Assembly (NCBI GenBank): GCA_963663605.2
Contig: CAXXVF010000002.1
Location: 620,001-684,000, forward strand
Origin: Sporobacter sp963663605
GTDB lineage: Bacteria > Bacillota > Clostridia > Oscillospirales > Oscillospiraceae
Direction: 5' to 3'
DNA length: 64,000 bases
The position numbers and the translations under genes were made by a program. Positions within the stretch are counted from its first letter, which is position 1. Each line of letters opens with the position of its first letter. The notes under the pieces are model-generated. The model saw nothing but the letters and a program-made list of their open reading frames with translations, ran no database searches and was not told the origin of the DNA. Shown one piece after another: positions 16,959-25,581 of this stretch.

Positions 16959-18122
16959 CTAAAATGCGGCTTCCTTGATCTTCTCGGCCATATCCAGCCT
17001 TTCCCACGGCAGATTCAGGTCGTCCCGCCCGAAATGTCCGTAGGCGGCCACCTGCTTAAATATCGGGTTTCTGAGATCGAGGCATGAGATGATTTTGGAC
17101 GGCCTTAAGTCGAACAGCCGGCAGATGATCTCTTGGATCTTCTCGTCGGAGATGACGCCCGTGCCGCGCGTGTCCGCCAGGACGGAAACGGGGCTGGCCA
17201 CGCCGATGGCGTAGGCAAGCTCTATCTGGCAGGCCTTTGCAAGGCCGGCCGCAACGATATTCTTGGCGACATATCTTGCCATATAAGCGCCGCTCCGGTC
17301 CACCTTCGACGGATCCTTACCGGAGAAACAGCCGCCTCCGTGGCTGGCGTATCCGCCGTACGTGTCGACGATGATCTTGCGGCCGGTGAGGCCGGAATCG
17401 CCGACAGGCCCGCCTGTTACAAAGCGGCCGGTCGGGTTTACGAATATTTTTGTATCTTTTGTTATGAAATTTTCCGGTATCACAGGCTTTATGACGCACT
17501 CCGTGATGCCTTCCCGTATCTCCTTGATATCGACGTCCGGCTCGTGCTGCGAGGAAACGACTATCGCCGGACAGCATACGATATTCCCTTCGTCGTCGTA
17601 TTCCACCGTCACCTGGCTCTTGCCGTCCGGTCGCAGAAATGCAAGTTCTCCGCTTTTCCGGACTTTCGACAGCCTGAGCGCGAGCGCGTGCGCCATCGAT
17701 ATGGGCGCCGGCATATACTCCGGCGTTTCGTCGCAGGCAAAACCGAACATCATTCCCTGGTCGCCGGCGCCTTCTTCGCTGGCGTCGTCGAAAGCGCTGT
17801 TTACGCCCATGGCGATATCCGGGCTTTGTTCTTTTATGGACGTCAAAATCGCACAGCCTTTATAGTCAAAACCCAGCTCCGGGTTTACGTATCCGATATC
17901 CCGGATCGTCTGTCTGGCAATATCGGGTATGTCGACATAAGTATCTGTCGTGATCTCGCCCATTATGAGCGCCATACCGGTGGAAACGATCGTCTCGCAC
18001 GCAACGCGCGCCATTTTGTCCCCGGCAAGGATGCTGTCGAGCACCGCGTCGGATATCTGGTCGCATATCTTATCGGGATGCCCTTCCGTTACCGATTCGG
18101 ATGTGAATATTCTGTTTGACAT
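16959..18122 (-). CDS. metK: S-adenosylmethionine synthase
   Basis: A 387-residue enzyme making SAM from methionine and ATP in the cytoplasm. Hallmarks are FTSESVTEGHPDKICDQISD at the N-terminus, the GAGDQGMMFGFACDE methionine/ATP motif, and a glycine-rich P-loop-like segment that reads GGGCFSGKDPSKVDRSGAY (usually GGGAFSGKD). Length is normal (380-400). AGGAGG lies just upstream of ATG. rlmB follows after 30 bp. No SAM-responsive riboswitch was recognised in the leader. Confidence 0.96.
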   Translation of the reverse strand: MSNRIFTSESVTEGHPDKICDQISDAVLDSILAGDKMARVACETIVSTGMALIMGEITTDTYVDIPDIARQTIRDIGYVNPELGFDYKGCAILTSIKEQSPDIAMGVNSAFDDASEEGAGDQGMMFGFACDETPEYMPAPISMAHALALRLSKVRKSGELAFLRPDGKSQVTVEYDDEGNIVCCPAIVVSSQHEPDVDIKEIREGITECVIKPVIPENFITKDTKIFVNPTGRFVTGGPVGDSGLTGRKIIVDTYGGYASHGGGCFSGKDPSKVDRSGAYMARYVAKNIVAAGLAKACQIELAYAIGVASPVSVLADTRGTGVISDEKIQEIICRLFDLRPSKIISCLDLRNPIFKQVAAYGHFGRDDLNLPWERLDMAEKIKEAAF

Positions 18123-18475
18123 GTCTGGGTGCCTCCTCGCGTTTTAAGTGTAATTTATTTCATTATTTCATATAGTAACATAATTTGATTTATTATAACA
18201 CAAATCGACATCTACATAAAGAATAACTTCTCTATATATTGATATGTTTTTTAGTATCAGACAGCGTATATACCGACTGCAGACAAAGACATGTTTGTCG
18301 ACGTCTTGTATATATCATCCGCTTTTCGACGTCTGTTATTTCTATATGGATTTCCATTCTCAAAGGTTCTGAATTTCAATCCCCGTTTTTCCGTTTAAAA
18401 AACTGCCGCTTATATTTAGCGGCAGTTTCTTGATGCATCGTGTTTTGCGCGTTCGTTTATTCCACCGCCAACATA
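18123..18475. other. Intergenic region between metK and citrate synthase
   Basis: 353 bp without a gene. It holds a TATAAT box on the minus strand (18192-18197) with a weak TTTATG -35 (18215-18220, 17 bp apart) as a candidate metK promoter. It also holds the citrate synthase terminator at 18397-18430. Several short GTCGACGTCT-like inverted pieces near 18290-18340 have no clear function. Confidence 0.5.
18397..18430 (-). terminator. Rho-independent terminator of the citrate synthase gene
   Basis: ACTGCCGCT and AGCGGCAGT form a perfect 9-bp stem. On the minus strand it is followed by a T run, 45 bp past the citrate synthase stop. Confidence 0.85.
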
Positions 18476-19846
18476 TTATCTGTCGGCCAGCGGTATATAA
18501 TCCGTCTTCGGCATGATCGCTTTGTACGCAGGGCGCATAATGCGGTTGGAGTTGAACGTCTCCTCGATCCGGTGCGCGCACCAGCCGACCATCCGCGCGA
18601 TTGCGAACAGCGGTGTGTACAGCTCGTTCGGGATGTCCAGCATTTTATATACAAGACCGGAATACATATCGACGTTCGCGCACATGGATTTTTCTATCTG
18701 CCGCTCAGATGCGAAGGCTTCGGGCGCTAGGCGCTCGACAGACTCGAACAGCTCGAATTCGTCCAGCATGCCCTTCTTGTCGGCAAGCTTTTTTGCCAAT
18801 TGTTTGAGCCATACGGCGCGCGGGTCACTGATCGTGTAGACGGCGTGCCCGATGCCGTAGATCAGCCCGTCGCCCCTTGCGGCCTCCTTACGGAGGATTT
18901 TACGCAGATAGCTGACGATCTCCGTATCGTCCTTCCAGTTGGATACGTCTCTTTCGATATGCTCGAACATATCCATGACCTTCTTGTTCGCTCCGCCGTG
19001 GCGCGGACCTTTCAGCGAACCGACGGCGGCCGCGATCGAAGAGTATATGTCCGTTGCGGTCGACGACAGGACACGGCAGGTAAATGCCGAATTGTTGCCG
19101 CCGCCGTGCTCGGCGTGCAGGACAAGGCTCAGGTCTAGAAGCTGCGCTTCGTCCTGTGTGAAATTGTTGTCGTTACGCGCCGAATACAGGAAGTTCTCGG
19201 CCGTCGACAAATCGTCCTTCGGCCAATGTATATACAGGCTTTCATTGTCGTAATAGTGTTTTTTCGCCGCAAACGCGTTTGCAACGACGACGGGACAGCG
19301 CGCAATCAGATGCAGCGCCTGGTCGAGCTCCTTGTGGATGTTCCTGTGCTCCGGCTCCGGGTCCGGGTCGTAGGAATACAGCGCCAGCACCGCCCTGGCC
19401 AGCTTGTTCATGATGTCCTGGCTGGGGGCGGCCAGGATCATGTCCTCTGTGAAACCGTCCGGAAGCGTGCGGTATTCCGCGAGGATCTCATTGAAGTCCT
19501 CAAGCGTTTCCTTATCCGGCAGGTGCCCGAACAGCAAAAGATAAGCCGTTTCTTCATAGCCGAACCTGTTTTCATTGATAAAGCCGTCTACGAGGTCGTT
19601 GACATCTATCCCGCGGTATATGAGCCGACCCGGCATGGGCGTCTTTTCCCCGTCCTGAATATAGTATCCGCGCACGTTCCCGATCCGCGTTACGCCGGCC
19701 ATAACACCCGTACCGTCGGCGTTTCGCAGGCCTCTCTTAACATCAAATTCTGCATAACGCGATTTATCTATGGTTATGCTCCGCTCTATTTCGGCAGTGC
19801 ATTTGTCCAAAAACTTAGATACTTTCCCAGACCTTTCTTTTGACAT
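18476..19846 (-). CDS. gltA: Citrate synthase
   Basis: A 456-residue citrate synthase condensing acetyl-CoA and oxaloacetate. Active-site regions are present: HAEHGGGNNSAFTCR with the catalytic His, GPRHGGANKKVMD, GIGHAVYTISDPRA, and the Asp-containing ANVDMYSGLVYKML near the C-terminus. The form is the long clostridial type, about 450 residues with an N-terminal extension. No other TCA-cycle gene is adjacent, so it probably feeds glutamate synthesis through 2-oxoglutarate; proA/proB lie a few kb away and glutamate dehydrogenase at the far end of the window. A TTGACA-17 bp-TATTAT promoter lies about 115 bp upstream. Confidence 0.94.
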   Translation of the reverse strand: MSKERSGKVSKFLDKCTAEIERSITIDKSRYAEFDVKRGLRNADGTGVMAGVTRIGNVRGYYIQDGEKTPMPGRLIYRGIDVNDLVDGFINENRFGYEETAYLLLFGHLPDKETLEDFNEILAEYRTLPDGFTEDMILAAPSQDIMNKLARAVLALYSYDPDPEPEHRNIHKELDQALHLIARCPVVVANAFAAKKHYYDNESLYIHWPKDDLSTAENFLYSARNDNNFTQDEAQLLDLSLVLHAEHGGGNNSAFTCRVLSSTATDIYSSIAAAVGSLKGPRHGGANKKVMDMFEHIERDVSNWKDDTEIVSYLRKILRKEAARGDGLIYGIGHAVYTISDPRAVWLKQLAKKLADKKGMLDEFELFESVERLAPEAFASERQIEKSMCANVDMYSGLVYKMLDIPNELYTPLFAIARMVGWCAHRIEETFNSNRIMRPAYKAIMPKTDYIPLADR

Positions 19847-19961
19847 TTTTTTGTTCCTCTTTTCCTGATGATGCGGTTATGTTAACGGTTGCTTTTATAC
19901 CGTAAAAGGCTTTGAATAAATCGTCTTAGCAGCTTGAAATACGGATGATTCAATATGAAAT

Positions 19962-19990
19962 ATAATACAGCGGCACACGCTTATTGTCAA
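19962..19990 (-). promoter_or_regulatory. Promoter of the citrate synthase gene
   Basis: On the minus strand TTGACA (19985-19990) and TATTAT (19962-19967) are 17 bp apart, close to the sigma-A consensus. The untranslated leader would be about 105 nt. Confidence 0.75.
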
Positions 19991-20032
19991 CTAATATGAA
20001 AGATGTTTTGTCCGATATTGCAAAATCGAGGC

Positions 20033-20062
20033 TTTACACGCGATGGTACTATTGGTCATAAT
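20033..20062 (+). promoter_or_regulatory. Candidate promoter of the SLH gene
   Basis: TTTACA (20033-20038) and CATAAT (20057-20062) are 18 bp apart. This would give a leader of about 120 nt before the SLH protein start. Confidence 0.45.
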
Positions 20063-20188
20063 TGGCATATGCAGCCAATTATTATGAGATAAACGTATAA
20101 TTACCATATTACGGCAAATCCTAATCGTGATCCGGTTTTTTAGCTGGGCAAAGCAGCCGGATACTCTTTCATTACGGAGGTACATGTC

Positions 20189-21199
20189 ATGAGAAAAAAT
20201 AAAAAGACTTCAGCGCGTCTGGTAGCGGTCATTTTGTTCGTCGCGCTGTCGGCGGGACTCTTGTGCATCGGCGTCCCGTCATTGGCAACAGGCGCCGAGA
20301 TCGTATCCGTTATAGCGCAAAATGGGCGTCCGATTGCAAAAAATCTGGAGCTTAGCACTTTCAAAGGGATTGCGATCAACGGTAAAATGTCCGCAACGGA
20401 TCCAGACGGGGACACCGTGACTTTTGAAATCATGGATATGCCCAAAAAAGGAACTGTTGAGGCGCAAAACGACGGGAGCTTTGTTTATACGCCGAAGGAC
20501 GGCAAAAAAGGCGCTGACAGCTTTACGTATACGGCCGTAGATTCCTACGGAAACCGTTCGGAAAAAGCGACCGTATCAATCAGCATCCAAAAACAGTCGG
20601 TAAAAATAACGTATTCCGATATGCAAGGCAACAGCTCGTACTATTCAGCGCTCGTATTGGCAGATGAGGGCATCTTCCTGGGCGAAAAACTCGGCGGCGC
20701 GTATTTCTTCCGGCCCGATGCTTCCGTGACGCGCAGCGAATTTCTTGCCATGTGTCTCGGGATAACCGGCGAAGAAATGCTCGAAGGCATCACACGGACC
20801 GGTTTTTATGACGATGCGGGCATTCCCATGTGGGCCAAGCCTTACGTTTCGACGGGCCTGATGGCCGGCGTCATTACCGGTTACCGCAATCCCGACGGCC
20901 GGCTCGTGTTCTCCTCGGAAGAACCCATAACCTTCTCCGAGGCGGCGGTTATTTTAAATAACGTGCTTCGTTTGACGGACGTCGTCAGCGTTATGGCCGT
21001 CGAGGACGAAGCCGCGCCCGTCTGGGCGTACCAGGCCGCAGTCAACCTGACCGCCTGCAGTATCCTGCCGCCGCTCGGTACTGCGTCGTACACCGAGACC
21101 GTCACGCGCGCCGAAGCGGCCGATATGCTGGCGTCTTCCCTTGCGCTTTTACAGGCGCGTGACGGCGGCGTCTCTCTGTTAAACTGGGCAAAGCAGTAA
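20189..21199 (+). CDS. Secreted Ig-like/SLH-domain surface protein
   Basis: A 336-residue exported protein. A signal peptide occupies about residues 1-38 (basic start, then VAVILFVALSAGLLCIGV). An Ig-like/cadherin-like domain follows at about 45-135, with the typical SATDPDGDTVTFEI and SFTYTAVDSYGNRSEKATVSI strands. Two to three S-layer homology-like segments fill 145-325 (YYSALVLADEGIF, TRSEFLAMCLGI, MWAKPYVSTGLMAGVITGY, TFSEAAVILNNVL, TRAEAADMLASSL). SLH modules bind secondary wall polymers, so the protein is probably wall-attached. ACGGAGG lies upstream of ATG. It has a long leader with a hairpin. It is small for an S-layer protein and is more likely an accessory wall protein. Confidence 0.85.
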   Translation: MRKNKKTSARLVAVILFVALSAGLLCIGVPSLATGAEIVSVIAQNGRPIAKNLELSTFKGIAINGKMSATDPDGDTVTFEIMDMPKKGTVEAQNDGSFVYTPKDGKKGADSFTYTAVDSYGNRSEKATVSISIQKQSVKITYSDMQGNSSYYSALVLADEGIFLGEKLGGAYFFRPDASVTRSEFLAMCLGITGEEMLEGITRTGFYDDAGIPMWAKPYVSTGLMAGVITGYRNPDGRLVFSSEEPITFSEAAVILNNVLRLTDVVSVMAVEDEAAPVWAYQAAVNLTACSILPPLGTASYTETVTRAEAADMLASSLALLQARDGGVSLLNWAKQ

Positions 21200-21299
21200 T
21201 CGTTCATGTCAGCCTTTTCGCCGTTTTCGCCGTATCCCTTTACACTTTTGCCTGCAAATAGTAAAATATGCGCAGAAAACGTAAAGGGGATATTGATCT

Positions 21300-21887
21300 A
21301 TGACCGCATCCATCACACGCGATAACGCGCTGGCTTTGCTTCGCAGATACAACAAAGAGCCGTTTCACCTTCTGCACGCCCTTACGCTCGAAGGCGTTAT
21401 GGGCTGGTTTGCCGATGCGCTCGGCTGCGGCGCGGACAAAACGTACTGGTCGCTCGTCGGCCTGCTGCACGATATTGATTATGAGGAATATCCGGAGGAG
21501 CACTGCAAAAAAGCACCGGAACTCCTGAAAGAAGCGGGCGTCGGCGACGATATGATCCGCGCCATATGCAGCCACGCATACGGTATCTGTACGGATATAA
21601 AGCCGGAACACGAAATGGAAAAGGTTTTGTTTGCCACCGACGAGCTGACGGGGCTGATCGGGGCCGCCGTCAGAATGCGTCCGTCGAAGAGCGCTTCGGA
21701 CCTCGAGGTTTCCAGTCTCAAAAAGAAGTTCAAGGACAAAAAGTTCGCCGCCGGCTGCTCGCGCGATATCATCCGGCAGGGCGCGGAAATGCTCTGCTGG
21801 GAGCTCGACAAGCTTTTCGACCTCACCATTCAGGCCATGCGCGCCTGCGAGGAAAGCGTCAGCGCCGAAATGGCGCAGATGCAGTAA
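21300..21887 (+). CDS. HD-domain metal-dependent phosphohydrolase family protein
   Basis: A 195-residue cytoplasmic protein. The HD metal-binding signature is LLHDIDYEEYPEEH at about residues 58-71. An earlier His (FHLLHALTLEGVM) and a later His (AICSHAYGI) complete the usual H...HD...H set. This subfamily of short stand-alone HD proteins occurs widely in Clostridia. The substrate is unknown, possibly a nucleotide or phosphoester. AAAGGGG is the ribosome binding site. It is followed by a bidirectional terminator. Confidence 0.85.
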   Translation: MTASITRDNALALLRRYNKEPFHLLHALTLEGVMGWFADALGCGADKTYWSLVGLLHDIDYEEYPEEHCKKAPELLKEAGVGDDMIRAICSHAYGICTDIKPEHEMEKVLFATDELTGLIGAAVRMRPSKSASDLEVSSLKKKFKDKKFAAGCSRDIIRQGAEMLCWELDKLFDLTIQAMRACEESVSAEMAQMQ

Positions 21888-21910
21888 GCTTTCATAATCT
21901 ATAAACAAAA

Positions 21911-21935
21911 TGAAGGGCAGATTTACTGCCCTTCA
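21911..21935. terminator. Bidirectional terminator
   Basis: A perfect 10-bp stem (TGAAGGGCAG / CTGCCCTTCA, 5-nt loop) lies between the convergent HD-domain gene and proA. It is flanked by A-rich and T-rich sides. Confidence 0.85.
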
Positions 21936-21967
21936 TTACTTTATATTTTATATATTTATTTTTCGCG

Positions 21968-23215
21968 CTATCGCACCTGCCCGCTGCCGTAAACGACATA
22001 TTTTATCGTCGTGAGCTGCTCAAGCCCCATCGGGCCGCGCGCGTGCATCTTCTGCGTCGATATACCGATCTCGGCTCCCAGCCCGAACTCTCCCCCGTCC
22101 GTGAAACGTGTGGAGGCGTTTACATAAACGGCCGCCGCGTCCACCTCGTCGAGGAAACGCTGCGACGATGCGTAGTCGCTGGTCACAATGGCTTCGCTGT
22201 GTTTTGAGCTGTATTTATTGACGTGCGCGATCGCCGCGTCAAGGCCGTCGACAACTTTGACTGACAGAATGTAGTCGCCGTATTCGGTCCAGTAATCTTC
22301 GTCCGTCGCCGGAACGACACAGTCTCCGAGTATGTCCGCCGTCTCCGGACAGCCGCGAAGCTCCGTGTTCTTCTGATCGAGAAGCGCTTTGGCCATGGGC
22401 AAAAAATCCTTCGCGATCTTTCGGTCAACGAGCAGCGTTTCGGCCGCGTTACAGACCGAGGGGCGCGAGCACTTTGCGTTGTATATGATCTCCGCGCCCA
22501 TTTTAAGCTCGGCCGTGGACTCGACGTAAATGTGGCAGTTGCCGACGCCCGTTTCGATAACGGGCACCTTCGCGTTCTTTACGACATGCTGGATAAGGCC
22601 CGCGCCGCCCCTTGGGATCAAAACATCCAAATATTCGCTCAGCTGCAGGAGCTCCGTGGCGCTTTCGCGCGTCGTGTCCTGCACAAGCGCGACGGAATCT
22701 TCCGGAAGTCCGGCGCCGCTAATGGCCGCGCGCATGATGTTTGTCAGCGCGTTGTTTGAATTGAACGCCTCTTTGCCGCCCCGCAGTATGACGGCGTTTC
22801 CGGCCTTCAGGCACAGCACGGCCGCGTCTACCGTGACGTTCGGGCGCGACTCGAAGATGATCGCGATCACGCCGAGCGGCACTTTTTTGCGCCCGATCAC
22901 AAGCCCGTTCGGGCGCGAACTCATTTTGTCGTATGTGCCGATGGGATCCTCGAGCGCGGCGACCTGCTTTACGCTTTCGGCTATGCCGTCTATGCGTTTT
23001 TCGTCGAGCAGCAGGCGGTCCATGAGCGCCGGACGCATATTGTTTTCCTTCGCTTTTTCCATATCGGCGGCGTTTGCAGCCAATATGTCTTTTTTATGGT
23101 CGATCAGAGCCTGCGCAATGGCAATGAGCGCCTTGTTCTTGGCGTTTGTCCCGCAGGTCATGAGCTTCATGGCGGCGGCTTTTGCGGCCGCGCCTTGTTT
23201 TTCCAATGCGGTCAT
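21968..23215 (-). CDS. proA: Gamma-glutamyl phosphate reductase
   Basis: A 415-residue aldehyde dehydrogenase-fold enzyme. It reduces glutamyl-5-phosphate to glutamate semialdehyde with NADPH, the second step of proline synthesis. The catalytic Cys lies in KCSRPSVCNAAETLLVD. Other family stretches are VPLGVIAIIFESRPNVTVDAA, LKAGNAVILRGGKEA and the C-terminal EIGISTQKMHARGPMGLEQLTT. Full length (about 415). It lies 18 bp downstream of proB and belongs to the lysA-proB-proA operon. Confidence 0.96.
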   Translation of the reverse strand: MTALEKQGAAAKAAAMKLMTCGTNAKNKALIAIAQALIDHKKDILAANAADMEKAKENNMRPALMDRLLLDEKRIDGIAESVKQVAALEDPIGTYDKMSSRPNGLVIGRKKVPLGVIAIIFESRPNVTVDAAVLCLKAGNAVILRGGKEAFNSNNALTNIMRAAISGAGLPEDSVALVQDTTRESATELLQLSEYLDVLIPRGGAGLIQHVVKNAKVPVIETGVGNCHIYVESTAELKMGAEIIYNAKCSRPSVCNAAETLLVDRKIAKDFLPMAKALLDQKNTELRGCPETADILGDCVVPATDEDYWTEYGDYILSVKVVDGLDAAIAHVNKYSSKHSEAIVTSDYASSQRFLDEVDAAAVYVNASTRFTDGGEFGLGAEIGISTQKMHARGPMGLEQLTTIKYVVYGSGQVR

Positions 23216-23233
23216 GACATCCTCCTTGTTAAT

Positions 23234-24025
23234 TTATTTGCTTTTAAACAGCGTCCCGACGCGGCCGCCCTCGATGATCGCGTACAGCCCTTCCGGCTTC
23301 GCGCCGTTTGTTATGACCGTATCGATACCGGCTTCACCCGCGTATTTTGCGGCCGCTATCTTTGTCGTCATCCCGCCTTTTCCGAACGCGCTGCCCGCAC
23401 CGCCTGCACAGGCTTCAACAGACGCGCTAAACGACTCAACGACCGGTATGAGGCGCGCTTCGGGGTTTATCCTCGGGTCGCCTTCATACAGCCCGTCGAT
23501 ATCGGATAAAATGACGAGCAGATCCGCTTCAACGAGCACCGCCACAACGGCGGAGAGCATATCGTTGTCGCCGAATATCTTATGTTCCGACTCGATCTCT
23601 TCGATGCAGACCGAGTCATTTTCGTTGACGACCGGTATGACGCCGAGGCCCATAAGAGATATAAACGTCCCCAGCAGATTCTGCTTTACGTTCGGCCGGT
23701 CGACATCGTCTTTTATCAAAAGTATCTGTCCGACAGCCGCGCTGTATTCGCCGAAAAACTTATCGTATATATGCATCAGTTCGCTTTGACCGACAGCCGC
23801 GACCGCCTGAAGCTCCCGCAGGTCGGTCGGCCGCTCCGGCAGATTCAGCTTGCCGCAGCCCGCGCCGATTGCCCCGGACGTTACGAGTATGACCTCATGC
23901 CCGGCGTTCTTGATATCGCTGAGCGTCTTGGCCAGCCGGTCGATATTCCTGTAGTTGAGCCCCTTGCCCCCATGGCAGAGCGTGGACGTACCGACTTTGA
24001 CGACGATGCGTTTTTTATCTTTCAT
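23234..24025 (-). CDS. proB: Glutamate 5-kinase (short form without PUA domain)
   Basis: A 263-residue amino-acid kinase phosphorylating glutamate, the first step of proline synthesis. Landmarks are VVKVGTSTLCHGGKGLNYRN, LVTSGAIGAGCGKLNLPERP, VNENDSVCIEEI and GKGGMTTKIAAAKYAGEAG. It lacks the C-terminal PUA domain of the E. coli enzyme (367 residues), as in many Firmicutes. Feedback inhibition by proline resides in the kinase domain and may still occur. The ribosome binding site and close spacing to proA indicate co-transcription. Confidence 0.95.
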   Translation of the reverse strand: MKDKKRIVVKVGTSTLCHGGKGLNYRNIDRLAKTLSDIKNAGHEVILVTSGAIGAGCGKLNLPERPTDLRELQAVAAVGQSELMHIYDKFFGEYSAAVGQILLIKDDVDRPNVKQNLLGTFISLMGLGVIPVVNENDSVCIEEIESEHKIFGDNDMLSAVVAVLVEADLLVILSDIDGLYEGDPRINPEARLIPVVESFSASVEACAGGAGSAFGKGGMTTKIAAAKYAGEAGIDTVITNGAKPEGLYAIIEGGRVGTLFKSK

Positions 24026-24074
24026 AAGGCGCCGCCTTCCCCAGCGTTAGTTTTAACCATACCGTCAATTTTGA

Positions 24075-25319
24075 TCAATCGTCAAAGATCGCTGTCGCGA
24101 AGTAGTCCTCCGGCGTCTCCGCGCGGCGGATGAGCTGCACCCCGCCGTCTTCTTTAAGGAGCAGTTCGGCTGAGCGGAGCTTTCCGTTGTAGTTGTAGCC
24201 CATCGAGCGTCCGTGCGCGCCCGTATCGTGTATGACGAGGAAGTCCCCGACGTCGATTTTCGGCAGCGCGCGGTCGACGGCGAATTTGTCGTTGTTCTCG
24301 CAAAGCGAGCCCGTGACGTCGTAGACATGGTCGCTCGGCTTGTTTTCCTTGCCCATGACCGTAATGTGATGGTACGCGCCGTACATCGCCGGGCGCATCA
24401 GGTCGCACGCGGATGCGTCCAGCCCGATATACTCCTTGTAGATATGCTTTTCGTGTATCGCGCGCGTCACGAGACAGCCGTACGGGCCGAGCATGAAGCG
24501 TCCGAGCTCGGTGTAAATGGCTATGTCGTCCATCCCGGCAGGCCCAAATATGGACTCATATGTCTTGCGCACGCCTTCACCGATTATCATAATGTCGTTT
24601 TCAGGCTGGTCGGGCATATACGGGATACCGACCCCGCCGGAGAGATTGATGAACGTTATATTCGCGCCCGTTTCGCGCCTTAAGTCAACGGCCAGCTCAA
24701 AGAGCTGCGATGCCAGCTGCGGGTAATACTCGTTTGACAGCGTATTGCTGGCCAAAAACGCGTGTATGCCGAACTCCTCCGCGCCGAGCTCCATGAGCCG
24801 CTTGTAGGCCAGGATCATCTGCTCTTTCGTCATCCCGTACTTTGCGTCGTTCGGGTTATCCATGATCTGGTTTGCGATAGCGAAGTAGCCGCCCGGATTA
24901 TACCGGCAGCATATTTTCTTCGGTATGCCGCCCAGCGTGTTTAAAAATTCGACGTGCGTATAATCGTCCAGATTGATCGTCGCGCCGAGCTCCAGCGCTT
25001 TTTTAAACTCCTCCGGCGGCGTTGCGTTTGACGAAAACATGATCTCGTCCCCGGTAAACCCGCACATCTGGCTCATCATAAGCTCCGTCATGGAAGCGCA
25101 GTCCGTTCCGCAGCCTTCCTCTTTCAGGATCTTCAAAATCGCCGGCGTAGGCGTGGCTTTTACGGCAAAGTATTCCTTGAATCCCGGATTCCACGAAAAT
25201 GCTTCATTCATGCGCCGTGCGTTTTCACGAATGCCCTTCTCGTCATAAAGATGAAACGGCGTCGGGTACTGTGTCGTTATTTTCTTAAGCTGATCCAATG
25301 TCACAAAAGTCTTCTTCAT
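24075..25319 (-). CDS. lysA: Diaminopimelate decarboxylase-like PLP enzyme
   Basis: A 414-residue fold-III PLP decarboxylase. The PLP-binding lysine sits in EYFAVKATPTP. Further motifs are GCGTDCASMTEL, the glycine-rich NLSGGVGIPY, EPGR-equivalent TELGRFMLG, and the C-terminal GSLCENNDKFAVDRALP and TGAHGRSMGYNYNGKLRSAE. LysA makes lysine from meso-diaminopimelate. The sequence is somewhat divergent, so a related carboxynorspermidine- or ornithine-type decarboxylase is a lesser possibility. It is the first gene of an operon with proB and proA. A TTGATA-17 bp-TACAAT promoter lies upstream. Confidence 0.87.
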   Translation of the reverse strand: MKKTFVTLDQLKKITTQYPTPFHLYDEKGIRENARRMNEAFSWNPGFKEYFAVKATPTPAILKILKEEGCGTDCASMTELMMSQMCGFTGDEIMFSSNATPPEEFKKALELGATINLDDYTHVEFLNTLGGIPKKICCRYNPGGYFAIANQIMDNPNDAKYGMTKEQMILAYKRLMELGAEEFGIHAFLASNTLSNEYYPQLASQLFELAVDLRRETGANITFINLSGGVGIPYMPDQPENDIMIIGEGVRKTYESIFGPAGMDDIAIYTELGRFMLGPYGCLVTRAIHEKHIYKEYIGLDASACDLMRPAMYGAYHHITVMGKENKPSDHVYDVTGSLCENNDKFAVDRALPKIDVGDFLVIHDTGAHGRSMGYNYNGKLRSAELLLKEDGGVQLIRRAETPEDYFATAIFDD

Positions 25320-25361
25320 GTCTTTTCCCCTGCTGTTTTTTTATTCCATACGTTTTTTTGC

Positions 25362-25390
25362 ATTGTACTGTATTTATACATAATTATCAA
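25362..25390 (-). promoter_or_regulatory. Promoter of the lysA-proB-proA operon
   Basis: On the minus strand TTGATA (25385-25390) and TACAAT (25362-25367) are 17 bp apart, about 45 bp upstream of the lysA ATG. Confidence 0.7.
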
Positions 25391-25581
25391 GAATAAGTGC
25401 TGATATTTATTCAATATTTCTCAGTATCATGCGCGATTGCTTTATTATCCGCCGCCGCGGCCTTCATATAAGCGCCAGCCTTTCATTTTAAAAAGCCACT
25501 TTCCCGTAAGTATATATAACATATAGCCGAGCGCCCTTATTTATTCAGTGCCGGACTGAAAGCCATTTCATCGCGGCATAT

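Larger units (their letters stand above)
19847..20188. other. Divergent intergenic region: citrate synthase / SLH protein
   Basis: 342 bp with no gene. It contains divergent promoters for citrate synthase (-) and the SLH gene (+). A 120-nt leader for the SLH gene ends in a nested hairpin (20136-20161; ATCCGG with CCGGAT, and GCTG with CAGC around GGGCAAAG). Confidence 0.55.

Noticed and set aside
17133..18119. 328-residue plus-strand frame
   Set aside because: It is antisense to metK, whose motifs are unambiguous.
18123..18260. SAM riboswitch upstream of metK
   Set aside because: The leader is AT-rich and too simple; no SAM-I type core or terminator-antiterminator pair was seen.
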